NCBI RefSeq assembly: GCF_026012015.1
Contig: NZ_BRXR01000001.1
Coordinates: forward strand, 714,001 to 778,000
Source of the DNA: Clostridium omnivorum
Lineage (GTDB): Bacteria; Bacillota; Clostridia; Clostridiales; Clostridiaceae
Direction: 5' to 3'
DNA length: 64,000 bases
The translations under genes were made by a program, and so were the position numbers. Below are positions 1-7,779 of the stretch, piece by piece (within the stretch, counting starts at the first letter, position 1; each line of letters opens with the position of its first letter). The notes under the pieces are model-generated. The model did no database searches. It saw only the letters and a program-made list of their open reading frames with translations, and had not been told where the DNA came from.

Positions 1-1
1 G

Positions 2-202
2 TCCACAGAACGCAATATACCTATGACTACTCTCATGAACAAATGCGGTTTCAATACCATTCGAAACTTTAACAGAACCTTTAAAGAAATCACCGGCTAC
101 TCTCCTAAACAGCTGCCAAACGGCTTTTCTCTTAATATAAGGTCGTTGCCAACTGTGCAGGACCCCTTTGACCCAACAATTGATTCTTCAATATTGTTGT
201 AA
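2..202 (+). CDS. AraC-family transcriptional regulator, C-terminal end (partial)
   Basis: The reading frame is open from the left edge and ends at a TAA at 200-202, so only the last 66 residues are present. The segment FNTIRNFNRTFKEITGYSP is the second helix-turn-helix of an AraC/XylS DNA-binding domain, ending with the usual GYSPKQ. A tail of about 27 residues follows that I do not recognise. The effector domain lies outside the window, so the ligand and targets cannot be named. The neighbouring membrane hydrolase gene is convergent, so it need not be the target. Confidence 0.85.
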   Translation, partial: STERNIPMTTLMNKCGFNTIRNFNRTFKEITGYSPKQLPNGFSLNIRSLPTVQDPFDPTIDSSILL

Positions 203-224
203 TGAGACAATAAACAAAAAGTAT

Positions 225-258
225 ATGCCGCCGCACTTATTAATTAGTGAGGCGGCAT
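225..258. terminator. Bidirectional terminator between convergent genes
   Basis: ATGCCGCC pairs with GGCGGCAT, and an inner CACT/AGTG extends the stem around a TATTAATT loop. It sits between the end of the AraC gene and the end of the minus-strand hydrolase. GC-rich arms stand out in this AT-rich sequence. Confidence 0.75.
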
Positions 259-275
259 TAATTATATGGTATAAC

Positions 276-2162
276 TTATGAAATTATACTTGTGTTTATA
301 CTTACCTGTGTAATAATCATCATTGAGTACAATAAGCTAATTGTAAAGGAACCAAGATATATATTTCCAGTTTCTTTGAAATACTTTCTTGTAATAATTG
401 TAGCAACAGGTACTTGTACAAGGAATGGGAAAAGATTAATAGTACGCATTGCATTATATGGGAATATACCAGTTCTAGCATACGTAAAGTACTGAATGAA
501 TATTACAACTGCTATTCCACCAATGTTAGCAATGCAGCTAATAAGTGTTATAAGCCATTCTGGCATACCTTCCACTCTGTTTCCACCATCCACAAGCATG
601 GAGTTAATAAGATAGAAAATTGCAAAAGCAGGGAAATAAGCAATAAGGAACAATACCTTGTCTTTGCTGAATACACGCATTGCAATAAGCCATATACGAA
701 AATCTGTAGTGAAGAAAAAGTCAGCAGTAAATAAAATTAAATATGCAACTCCAAATGTCATCACTGCTAAAAGTAAACTCTTCCAAAGAGCTTTCGGTGA
801 AATTTTAATTCCCCAGCTATCTGTCTTTGCTCCAAATTTTTTACCGAATATGAAGTAGTTAAATAAGAATATTGCAAGAATGCATAATGAAGAAATAACT
901 GCCCAACCTGCAATTTCATTTACAGATCCTTCACCAAACCACTTGGTTACAGTAACTGGTGTAAATGACTGCTTACCAATCCAGTAATGCATAACTGGCA
1001 TAGCAAGTATACCAGGAATTGCCATACATACTACCCATGAAATCCAATAAACCAGCTTTTTCTTTGTTGTATCTAGTGCTGGTGCAGCAGGTGCTGCATT
1101 CTTGGCTTTCAGTTCTGAAAAATATGGTACTGTGTTCATTATCCATTTTGCAAATGGAAATAAGAACAAAAGAACACCAACTAAACCAAGAAAGTTAAAA
1201 AACTGTTTCCACTGCCATACCTGATTATTAGGGTCTATTTTTTCATGACCAGCAGGAACACCTAAAGAATCATAGAAGAAGCTAACAGCATCAGCTGCAC
1301 TTTGTGATGAAAAAATCTCTTGAGGATGGTCTGCAGATATCTGGTAAAAAACTCTGCTGCATTCTTTACCGTTAATCTGGCCTTTATAAATCTTTCCGTT
1401 CTCCACAGGCCCTTGAGCACTGCTGTCCACCTGCTTTACAAAATCTAAAGCAGCCTTGCTTTGTAAAATTTTCGCAGGGTCATTATTGACATCCTTTTGT
1501 TTAAAGAAGAATTCATCATATTTTCCTGCAATAACACCCCAATTTGCATCTGCTAAAACAGGTTTGTCAACTCCTTTAAAAGTATATGGAATGTATGAAG
1601 GATCATATCCTATCTCTAAGCAAGCAGCTATTTTGTTCTTTCCTAGTCCACGAGCTTCTTGCTCAACATAATGCTGCAATGTACTGGTAACAATAGCCGC
1701 TCCCATAGAGTGCCCTGCTATACCAATTTTATCAGTATCTACTATATTAAGACTGTTACATACATAGTCTATGACAGAAATCACGTTATTGAATGCTTCA
1801 GTAGGTGGCACAACGTCACGAGCAGTTGATGATCCATGACCATAGGCATCAGTTGAAATAACTATATATCCACGACGGGATAGTTCCACCATATTCATGT
1901 CCTGCATTTCAAGGTTATGCTGACTTCCATGTTGAACTACTACCATTGGCAGTTTATTTTTGGTACTTGCATCTTTTGGTATATACATTTGACCATTAAT
2001 TTCATATCCACCGCTGACAACAAGTTTAAAACGACGTACTTTTATTGATGTACCAGAAGTCTGAACCAGAAATGCGCCTATCATACTGATTAACATACAT
2101 GCCAGCGCAATACAAAGCCAATTTCTGAATGTTAGACGTTTTTTCTTTTTTATTTGTTCCAT
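276..2162 (-). CDS. Alpha/beta-hydrolase fused to a C-terminal multi-pass membrane domain
   Basis: 628 residues. An N-terminal membrane segment (about 14-35) is followed by an alpha/beta-hydrolase domain (about 45-300). The domain shows VVQHGSQHN (oxyanion region), DAYGHGSS, and the nucleophile elbow GIAGHSMGAA with its Ser near residue 152. A catalytic His is probable in SADHPQE. From about residue 315 on there are roughly seven hydrophobic segments forming a membrane domain. The start ATG has an AAGGGGTG ribosome site. The substrate is unknown; the arrangement suggests an extracytoplasmic esterase or peptidase tethered to an integral membrane module. The gene appears monocistronic. The family call is secure; the function is not. 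Confidence 0.85.
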   Translation of the reverse strand: MEQIKKKKRLTFRNWLCIALACMLISMIGAFLVQTSGTSIKVRRFKLVVSGGYEINGQMYIPKDASTKNKLPMVVVQHGSQHNLEMQDMNMVELSRRGYIVISTDAYGHGSSTARDVVPPTEAFNNVISVIDYVCNSLNIVDTDKIGIAGHSMGAAIVTSTLQHYVEQEARGLGKNKIAACLEIGYDPSYIPYTFKGVDKPVLADANWGVIAGKYDEFFFKQKDVNNDPAKILQSKAALDFVKQVDSSAQGPVENGKIYKGQINGKECSRVFYQISADHPQEIFSSQSAADAVSFFYDSLGVPAGHEKIDPNNQVWQWKQFFNFLGLVGVLLFLFPFAKWIMNTVPYFSELKAKNAAPAAPALDTTKKKLVYWISWVVCMAIPGILAMPVMHYWIGKQSFTPVTVTKWFGEGSVNEIAGWAVISSLCILAIFLFNYFIFGKKFGAKTDSWGIKISPKALWKSLLLAVMTFGVAYLILFTADFFFTTDFRIWLIAMRVFSKDKVLFLIAYFPAFAIFYLINSMLVDGGNRVEGMPEWLITLISCIANIGGIAVVIFIQYFTYARTGIFPYNAMRTINLFPFLVQVPVATIITRKYFKETGNIYLGSFTISLLYSMMIITQVSINTSIIS

Positions 2163-2501
2163 ACTTTACACCCCTTCTAACAATTAGTTAGTTATGATCT
2201 AGATTCCCCCAATTTTCTTTACACTGCACCTCCTTTTATTCCGAAAAGCAAGAGTTAAGTATATAGTAACTGTAAATATTAAAAAGTCGTTTCATACTTT
2301 ACTCAGGTTAATCGATTACACGCACCGGCCGCGCTCTTATTCTTTGCTTATACTAGTACTTTACAACAAAGCATTATGTATTGAAAGCATTTTATTTGTC
2401 AATTATGGACATTTATTGTCTTTTATATCAATAAGACCTTAACAAGTTAATATTTTAAGGAATTATTTTAGCCAAAAGTAAGTATATCACGTGCCAGCCA
2501 A
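2163..2501. other. Intergenic stretch upstream of the hydrolase
   Basis: About 340 bases holding the hydrolase ribosome site (near 2166-2175) and, presumably, its promoter. A short GC-rich patch (about 2321-2336) stands out. No intact gene or RNA motif is seen. The right end runs into the transposase remnant, and no clear insertion-sequence terminal repeat is visible. Confidence 0.5.
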
Positions 2502-3372
2502 GTGACAAGTGACATTCAACATTATATCAATCGATTTCTATCCTTTGCGAGGATACTGGATCCGAAATCAAAACTCGGAACATTTGACAGACTGGGGACT
2601 TATTATGAAAAACCTTCGTTTGAATATCATCAGCTTCTGCGTTTTATGGATATCCTTGAGGAAAACTACGGCAGTTATCTAGAGCACCTGTTTTTAAACA
2701 TTGGAAACATCATAAAAAGAAACACCTCTGTATGCTATTTCGATTGTACAAACTATTACTTCGAGGCAGAAGATGAAGACGATGAATATCACGAAGATGT
2801 TCAAAAATAAGCAGTTTATTTACTGCTCAGATGAAGGACTTGGTTCTCTTAACATTAGAAAATATAATTCCATGGGTGGCCGAGCATTCATTGTAACGCA
2901 GTCCATCAAGAAACTTTCTAACAAGCTGCAGGAAGCTGTCTTTAACGACTATGCTTTCCAAAGGCTTTCCAATGATGCTCCCATAGCGATAAAATTTATG
3001 AAGGAGTTCCACCGGTTCGAAAAGGATAATCTAACACTTTATAATGATATTATTTATAAGATACTAGATGCGGACAGTGCTGTGGATGTCGGGCTGTACG
3101 AGGAAAAGGTCTTTAAGAACAGAAAGTCCAAGATGGTTAAATCCAAAGCAGTTCTTAAGCAGAAAATTATTGTAACTTTCTCTAGAAAAATGATGGAATA
3201 CCAGCGTCACATAAGAAACGCGCAGATAGAAAGGGCAAAAAATATACTCTACACCAGAAATGTAGCAGATATAAAATATGGTAGCCAGGTATGTACTTCC
3301 CTAAATGGAGTATTTGATTTAGTATTGGATAAAAAATATTATCTCTCAAAAGATCTAAATAAAAAAATTTAA
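2472..3372 (+). pseudogene. Remnant IS1634-like transposase, internally deleted and frameshifted
   Basis: Two overlapping frames together match a DDE transposase of the IS1634 (IS4-superfamily) type. Frame one (2472-2810) has ILDPKSKLGTF and VCYFDCTNYYFE, which carries the first catalytic Asp. Frame two (from 2773) resumes at YCSDEGLGSLN, with the second Asp, then RAFIVTQSIKKL and KQKIIVTFSRKMMEYQ. The block expected between the first and second Asp (roughly 80-100 residues) is missing, and the two parts lie in different frames. The N-terminus is absent and the C-terminus is degenerate. It cannot encode active transposase. GC content is not obviously different from its surroundings. Confidence 0.85.
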
Positions 3373-3415
3373 AAATTATCAAAGCAAGATTTTCATACAA
3401 CATTTTTTAATATAA

Positions 3416-3458
3416 AAAGAGAAGAAAACCCACTGTTTACAGGAGGTCACTTCTCTTT
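3416..3458. terminator. Possible hairpin at the end of the transposase remnant
   Basis: AAAGAGAAG (3416-3424) pairs with CTTCTCTTT (3450-3458) around a 25-base loop. It may be a terminator or part of the old insertion-sequence end. The loop is large, so confidence is low. Confidence 0.35.
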
Positions 3459-3562
3459 ATCCTTTTACATGTGTCGAAAACGGAATTTTGTCAACTATCC
3501 TATAAAAAATTTAACAATTTAATTTAATAAAATAAGAGCACAAATATGTGCTCCATAAAATT

Positions 3563-4294
3563 TTATTTGCAAAACCTATGATTACCTATTACTTTTATTA
3601 CTGGTCTTGACCATATCCATTGATTTGTAGTTTTTGCAGGATTATAGTAGAATACGGCTCCACCAGAAGGATCCCAACCATTTAGCGCATCTCTGGCAGC
3701 TTTTATTGAACTTGGATATATTTCAGCGTTAATTTGCCCATCTACTATTGCTGTGAATGCTCCTGGCTGATATATAACCCCAGCTACTGTGTTAGGAAAC
3801 CTTGGATCTCTTACTCTATTCATAATAACTGCCCCTACTGCTACCTGTCCTTCATATGGTTCTCCTCTAGCCTCACCATTTATGAGCCTTGATAAAAGAG
3901 TTACATCATTGTTATTAGATTGATACTGTGTATTTCCACCTTGGGCAGCCGCAGCTGTTCCCTCTGAGTACTGTCCTGCATTTATTCCAAGTGCAGTTAA
4001 TGTTCTATTTCCAGCTATGCCATCCGCGGTTAGGCCATTTGCCGCTTGAAAATTTTTAACACCTAAATAAGTTCCATATCCATACGCTCCATCTAAACTG
4101 CCAGTATAATACCCCCATGCCTTTAGTCTTCTTTGAATTTCTACAACAATATTGCCACTGGAGCCATATTTGTATACCACAGCCTTTACAGCTCTATTAT
4201 AAGGCTCGAAGTAGAAAGTAGTTGCAGCATATGTAATTAAAATAACTGACAGATATAATGCTATTTTTTTAAAGCTAAATACCTTCTTAAACAC
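3563..4294 (-). CDS. sleB: Spore cortex-lytic enzyme SleB
   Basis: 243 residues. A membrane or signal segment (about 10-28) precedes a PG_binding_1 domain (about 42-103, with VVEIQRRLKAWGYYTG). A linker leads to a SleB/Hydrolase_2 domain (about 130-243), a lytic transglycosylase that cleaves muramic-lactam cortex peptidoglycan in germinating spores. The catalytic Glu is in GEARGEP near residue 141, and FYYNP and the C-terminal IGNHRFCK are typical. The start is a GTG with AGGAGGTG seven bases upstream. The usual Bacillus partner ypeB is not beside it. Forespore expression is expected from the family, but I could not identify a clear sigma-G promoter. Confidence 0.93.
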   Translation of the reverse strand: MFKKVFSFKKIALYLSVILITYAATTFYFEPYNRAVKAVVYKYGSSGNIVVEIQRRLKAWGYYTGSLDGAYGYGTYLGVKNFQAANGLTADGIAGNRTLTALGINAGQYSEGTAAAAQGGNTQYQSNNNDVTLLSRLINGEARGEPYEGQVAVGAVIMNRVRDPRFPNTVAGVIYQPGAFTAIVDGQINAEIYPSSIKAARDALNGWDPSGGAVFYYNPAKTTNQWIWSRPVIKVIGNHRFCK

Positions 4295-4490
4295 AAAATC
4301 ACCTCCTTATATTTTGTATATGAGCACCATTTCCATGGCTCATAATATCTGCAAATATTCCAAACAATTTAGACTCTTTTCTAGTATTAAGGCCTTTTAT
4401 CATTTTCATATGTATTTTGTGCTTATATAAAAAAAAAATACATCCATTAATACTGAATGTAAAATAAAAGCATAGCTTTATCTTATAAAA

Positions 4491-4528
4491 AATAAGTTCT
4501 ACAGTGCCTTAACACTGTAGAACTTATT
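4491..4528 (-). terminator. Terminator of the magnesium operon
   Basis: A 16-bp stem made of AATAAGTTCTACAGTG and its complement surrounds a six-base loop. On the minus strand a T-rich run follows. The stem abuts the stop codon of the transporter gene. Confidence 0.85.
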
Positions 4529-5754
4529 TACATAAATGTTCCAATAAAAGCGGCAATGGTTAAAATAATTATCAATGCTACTGTACCCTTTGCAATTAAG
4601 TTTTGAAGTGTACTGTTCACGTATTCTCCCATAACCTCTTTGTCATTCACTAAATTGAGCATAAATATAAGAACTACCGGACATAATACCCCTGCAATCT
4701 GCTGTGTTACTAAAATAATTGATATTAATGATACCTTTGGAATAAGCACCACTACAGCACTTGTAATTATCATAAATAAGAATAAACCAAAGAATACTGG
4801 TGCTTCCTTAATTTTGTTATTAAGTCCACTTTCAAAACCAAATGCCTCACATACTGCATAGGAAGTTGACAATGGAATTATACAGCATGCTAAAAATGAA
4901 GCTCCAAATAATCCTACTGCAAATAAAATAAATGAATAATTCCCAGCAAGAGGGCCTAGTGCGGATGCAGCATCTTGTGCTGTATCTATAAGGATACCTG
5001 CCTTATGTAGTGTTTCTGCAGTACATACCGTTATAAATAGGGCTGTAAGTATTCCCCATACAGTTCCAAGATACACATCTAACTTTTCATATTTATAATC
5101 CTTAAGGGATATCCCTTTATCTACTATTGAAGATTGCAGATAAAACTGCATATAAGGAGTAATAGTAGTTCCAACCATTCCAATTAAAGTCAAAAAATAA
5201 TCCTTTGTCATTGGTGCATTAGGTTTTACAATGCTTAAAGCTACATTGCCCCAATTAGGTTTTACTAAAAAGGCTGTTATGACATAGCTAAAAAAAGTTA
5301 ACGTGAGGCCTAAAAACACCTTTTCAGCAGTAGAATAGTTTCCTTTAGTCATTATAAACCATATAAAAAATGTAATCATTGGTATTGAAATATATTTACT
5401 AATCTTAAATAACTCTAAACTTGCTGCAATTCCAGCAAAGTCACCAATGCAAACTCCAAGATTAGCAATTATAAGAACTAACATAGCAAAGAATGCCCAC
5501 TTTACACCAAATCTTTCCCTTATCAAATCTGAAAGCCCTTTTCCAGTAACAATGGCCATTCTTGCATTCATTTCTTGAACTACTGCAAGCCCTATACCAA
5601 TAGCAAACAATCCCCATAGCATGGAGTATCCGTAATGTGCACCAACTACAGAGTAGGTTGTAACCCCTCCAGCATCATTTCCAGCATTTGCAGTTATAAG
5701 CCCAGGTCCTAAAATACTTAAAATAAATAAAAACTTGTTCCAATTCTTTTTCAT
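4528..5754 (-). CDS. Nramp-related magnesium transporter (NRMT type)
   Basis: 408 residues with about eleven membrane segments and the Nramp/SLC11 fold. In canonical Nramp proteins the metal site uses DPGN in TM1 and a Met in the TM6 MPHN motif. Here TM1 reads GPGLITANAGNDAGG (DPGN replaced by DAGG) and TM6 reads TTITPYMQFYLQSS (the Met position is Thr). Loss of the soft-metal Met ligand is what is reported for NRMT proteins that move magnesium rather than manganese or iron. The gene lies 15 bases downstream of a PRC/MgtE_N/CBS protein in an M-box-controlled operon, which supports magnesium. The family is clear; magnesium specificity is inferred. Confidence 0.88.
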   Translation of the reverse strand: MKKNWNKFLFILSILGPGLITANAGNDAGGVTTYSVVGAHYGYSMLWGLFAIGIGLAVVQEMNARMAIVTGKGLSDLIRERFGVKWAFFAMLVLIIANLGVCIGDFAGIAASLELFKISKYISIPMITFFIWFIMTKGNYSTAEKVFLGLTLTFFSYVITAFLVKPNWGNVALSIVKPNAPMTKDYFLTLIGMVGTTITPYMQFYLQSSIVDKGISLKDYKYEKLDVYLGTVWGILTALFITVCTAETLHKAGILIDTAQDAASALGPLAGNYSFILFAVGLFGASFLACCIIPLSTSYAVCEAFGFESGLNNKIKEAPVFFGLFLFMIITSAVVVLIPKVSLISIILVTQQIAGVLCPVVLIFMLNLVNDKEVMGEYVNSTLQNLIAKGTVALIIILTIAAFIGTFM

Positions 5755-5769
5755 AGGTACACCTTCTCT

Positions 5770-7032
5770 CTAGCTTACTTTCTTAGAGCTTCTTCTCCAT
5801 GTAGGCATTAGTACTTCATCAATAATATCGCTCATAATTACTATTCCACATAATTTATCATTTTCATCTACAACAGGAAGAGAAAGAAGGTTATATTTTA
5901 CTGCCGTTTCTATACTATCTTCTATACTTTCATAATCTCTTACTTTAATTACACTGTCATCCATGATTTCCTTCAGCTTGCTGCTAGGAGGTGCAACTAC
6001 AAGATTTCTCAACGAAACTACTCCTTGAAGTTTTTCTTTATCATCAATAAGATAAATATAATAAGCAACCTCTGCTTCAGGTTTAAGTTCTCTTAAAAGT
6101 TCAATAGTTTCTTGAGTTGAAATATTCACATTGAAGCATATAAAATCCTTATTCATTATGCTTCCCACAGTCTCTTCTTCATACTCCATAAGAGTTCTAA
6201 CTTCGTCAGCATCTTCTTTTTCAAGATTCATCAATATCTTTTCTGCAGTCTCCTCATCCACTTCATCTAATATATCAGCAATTTCATCATTAGGCATGCT
6301 GTCAAGAACTTCTGCTGCCTTTGATTGACTCATTGCTTCCAAAATATCTGCTTGAATCTCTGGCTCAATTTCTTCTAGAGTATCCGCAGCCAAGTTTTCA
6401 TCAAGACTTTCAAATACTTTATTTCTATAATTAACATCCATTTCTTCAAGAATATCTGCTAAATCCGCTGGGTGCAATTTAGACAGTTTTTTATATGGTA
6501 CTGCTAATTTCAAATTATCATTAACCATCTCTAAAGATTCAACATTATCCCACATTATAAGGCTGTCTGAAGCTTTTTTATTCATAAAGGAATAGATTCC
6601 TTTTAAAGCATTCTCCACGCCTAACCTTCTTCCTAAAGCCATTACTCCTGTATCTACAGCAACTACTCTAAGCTCACCAGCTATTTCGCTTATTCTTAAA
6701 TCATTGACCCTTACTAGCTTCTTACCATTTATATCTACAATTTGTTTATCCAAAAGATGCTTGGATAGAAGATAGGAATAATCTCTTGGAATTATTTCCT
6801 TTGCATCTTTAACTTTTATCTCTATTTTTCCATCAACTTTGTAAAAATTAATATGTCTAAATTCGCAGCTTATCATTTCACTAGCTGTTTTAACTTTATA
6901 ACCAATTATTTTTGGATATCCATCTTCAGTGGTTACGTAAGCATCCCATAGCTTTCCTAAAACATCTCCATCTTCATCATAAACCTTCTTATAAAGAACT
7001 TTGCTTAGAAAAAAACTAACTAATCTTTCCAT
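5770..7032 (-). CDS. PRC-barrel / MgtE N-domain / CBS-pair protein, probable Mg2+ sensor partner of the transporter
   Basis: About 420 residues from MERLVSFFLS. N-terminal PRC-barrel-like segments (about 10-160) are followed by an MgtE intracellular N domain (about 185-290, helical repeats such as LHPADLADILEEMD and AAEVLDSMPNDEIADILDEVD). A CBS pair (about 295-415) begins at VGSIMNKDF. The MgtE channel domain is absent, so it cannot transport alone; it may gate or regulate the Nramp-like protein encoded downstream. An in-frame upstream ATG at 7093-7095 exists, but AAAGGAGGAAT lies directly before the ATG at 7030-7032, so I choose that start. Expression is preceded by an M-box leader. Confidence 0.9.
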   Translation of the reverse strand: MERLVSFFLSKVLYKKVYDEDGDVLGKLWDAYVTTEDGYPKIIGYKVKTASEMISCEFRHINFYKVDGKIEIKVKDAKEIIPRDYSYLLSKHLLDKQIVDINGKKLVRVNDLRISEIAGELRVVAVDTGVMALGRRLGVENALKGIYSFMNKKASDSLIMWDNVESLEMVNDNLKLAVPYKKLSKLHPADLADILEEMDVNYRNKVFESLDENLAADTLEEIEPEIQADILEAMSQSKAAEVLDSMPNDEIADILDEVDEETAEKILMNLEKEDADEVRTLMEYEEETVGSIMNKDFICFNVNISTQETIELLRELKPEAEVAYYIYLIDDKEKLQGVVSLRNLVVAPPSSKLKEIMDDSVIKVRDYESIEDSIETAVKYNLLSLPVVDENDKLCGIVIMSDIIDEVLMPTWRRSSKKVS

Positions 7033-7050
7033 AATATTCCTCCTTTTTCC

Positions 7051-7160
7051 GTACAGAGGAAAATCTATCCGTGGAAAGCAATAGGTATTTTTCAATTTGC
7101 TTTATACAATTCCACTATCTAGATTGCATGCTTATAAAACGGACAAATGTCCCTCTGTAC
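7051..7160 (-). promoter_or_regulatory. Long-range complementary arms in the Mg operon leader
   Basis: In the minus-strand RNA, GTACAGAGG (7160-7152) is perfectly complementary to CCTCTGTAC (7059-7051), and a G-U pair can add one more. The second arm touches the purine-rich ribosome site of the MgtE-like gene (about 7050-7038). The first arm lies inside codons of the small leader ORF, so ribosomes on that ORF would disrupt the helix. A short palindrome GGACAAATGTCC (7141-7152) lies next to it. Confidence 0.5.
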
Positions 7161-7213
7161 TGTATTAAATTGTCAATCGTATCTGAGCTCCCACTTTGAG
7201 GGCCACCTTCCAT
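7115..7213 (-). CDS. Putative 32-residue leader peptide of the Mg transport operon
   Basis: An ATG at 7211-7213 opens 32 codons ending in TAG at 7115-7117. The product begins MEGGPQSGSSDT and ends FISMQSR. AGGTGGTGA lies eight bases upstream of the ATG, as good a ribosome site as those of the real genes nearby. The ORF sits between the M-box aptamer and the MgtE-like gene, where enterobacteria place the mgtL leader peptide. No conserved domain is recognised. Codons 19-21 hold one arm of the long-range pairing next to the downstream ribosome site. It could be a chance ORF; conservation is untested. Confidence 0.5.
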   Translation of the reverse strand: MEGGPQSGSSDTIDNLIQYRGTFVRFISMQSR

Positions 7214-7261
7214 TAAACTCACCACCTATAATAAAAATTATTCTCAAAATAGAAACAAAAC

Positions 7262-7285
7262 AAAAAAGAGCATAACAAAGGCTCC
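7262..7285 (-). terminator. Weak intrinsic terminator at the 3' edge of the M-box
   Basis: On the minus strand GGAGC and GCTC form a short stem around a nine-base loop, followed by six T residues (7267-7262). Its 5' arm overlaps the 3' strand of the aptamer P1 helix, so terminator and closed P1 cannot form together. That geometry is unexpected for a magnesium-off switch. Confidence 0.45.
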
Positions 7286-7448
7286 TAAAATCAACTGAAA
7301 TTTTTTCGTTGAGTTTTAGCACTATACAGCTTTAGACATTGTCCAGCTACATTAAGTAAAACCTTAATTCGGTAGTACCTGTTGACCCATTGGCATCTCT
7401 CGATGTTTCCGGGCAGTAGCGTATATCCATATAGGAGCCTCACCTAAC
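7280..7448 (-). promoter_or_regulatory. M-box (ykoK leader) magnesium riboswitch
   Basis: Read on the minus strand, the segment contains the hallmark M-box blocks: GTTAGGTGAGGCTCCTATAT, GGATATACGCTACTGCCCGG, AAACATCGAGAGATGCCAAT, GGGTCAACAGGT, GGACAATGTCTAAAGC, AGTGCTAAAACTCAACG and AAAAATTTCAGTTG. The ends AGGCTCCTA and TAGGAGCCT form P1. M-box RNAs bind several Mg2+ ions and turn off magnesium uptake genes when magnesium is plentiful. The downstream genes are an MgtE-like CBS protein and an Nramp-related transporter, as expected. Confidence 0.95.
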
Positions 7449-7473
7449 AAATTATATTCTCTTTACACTATAA

Positions 7474-7501
7474 ATTATATTATAAAATTCTTGAAATGCA
7501 A
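7474..7501 (-). promoter_or_regulatory. Promoter of the M-box leader
   Basis: TTGCAT (7496-7501) and TATAAT (7474-7479) are separated by 16 bases on the minus strand. Transcription would start near 7467, about 20 bases before the aptamer. Confidence 0.65.
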
Positions 7502-7691
7502 CTATATTTCACAAATTTTAATCAAAAATCTTTATTATTTTATATTATTTCAGTATTCTTAGGTATTATACTCTGTTTGCTCTTAAAACATTCTGTTTTT
7601 ACAGTTTTAGAGTAAACTTATTTCTTTAAGACAAAATGCATTTATCTTCTCATGGTATATTATATATCAAAGAAAATTTATTTTTTATTTT

Positions 7692-7721
7692 TTTACATTT
7701 TGGATATAATTTTTGTATAAA
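7692..7721 (+). promoter_or_regulatory. Probable promoter of the ParB-like/BMP gene
   Basis: TTTACA (7692-7697) and TATAAA (7716-7721) are spaced by 18 bases, about 60 bases before the start codon. Both boxes are one base off consensus. Confidence 0.45.
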
Positions 7722-7779
7722 TGCCTAATTTTTTTGTGATATACTTTAAATAATATATTGAATTTTTTGAGGTGCAAAT

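Noticed and set aside
5770-7095. Longer start for the MgtE-like protein at 7095
   Set aside because: The ribosome site AAAGGAGGAAT is placed for the ATG at 7032, and the extra 21 residues cover the leader-pairing segment.
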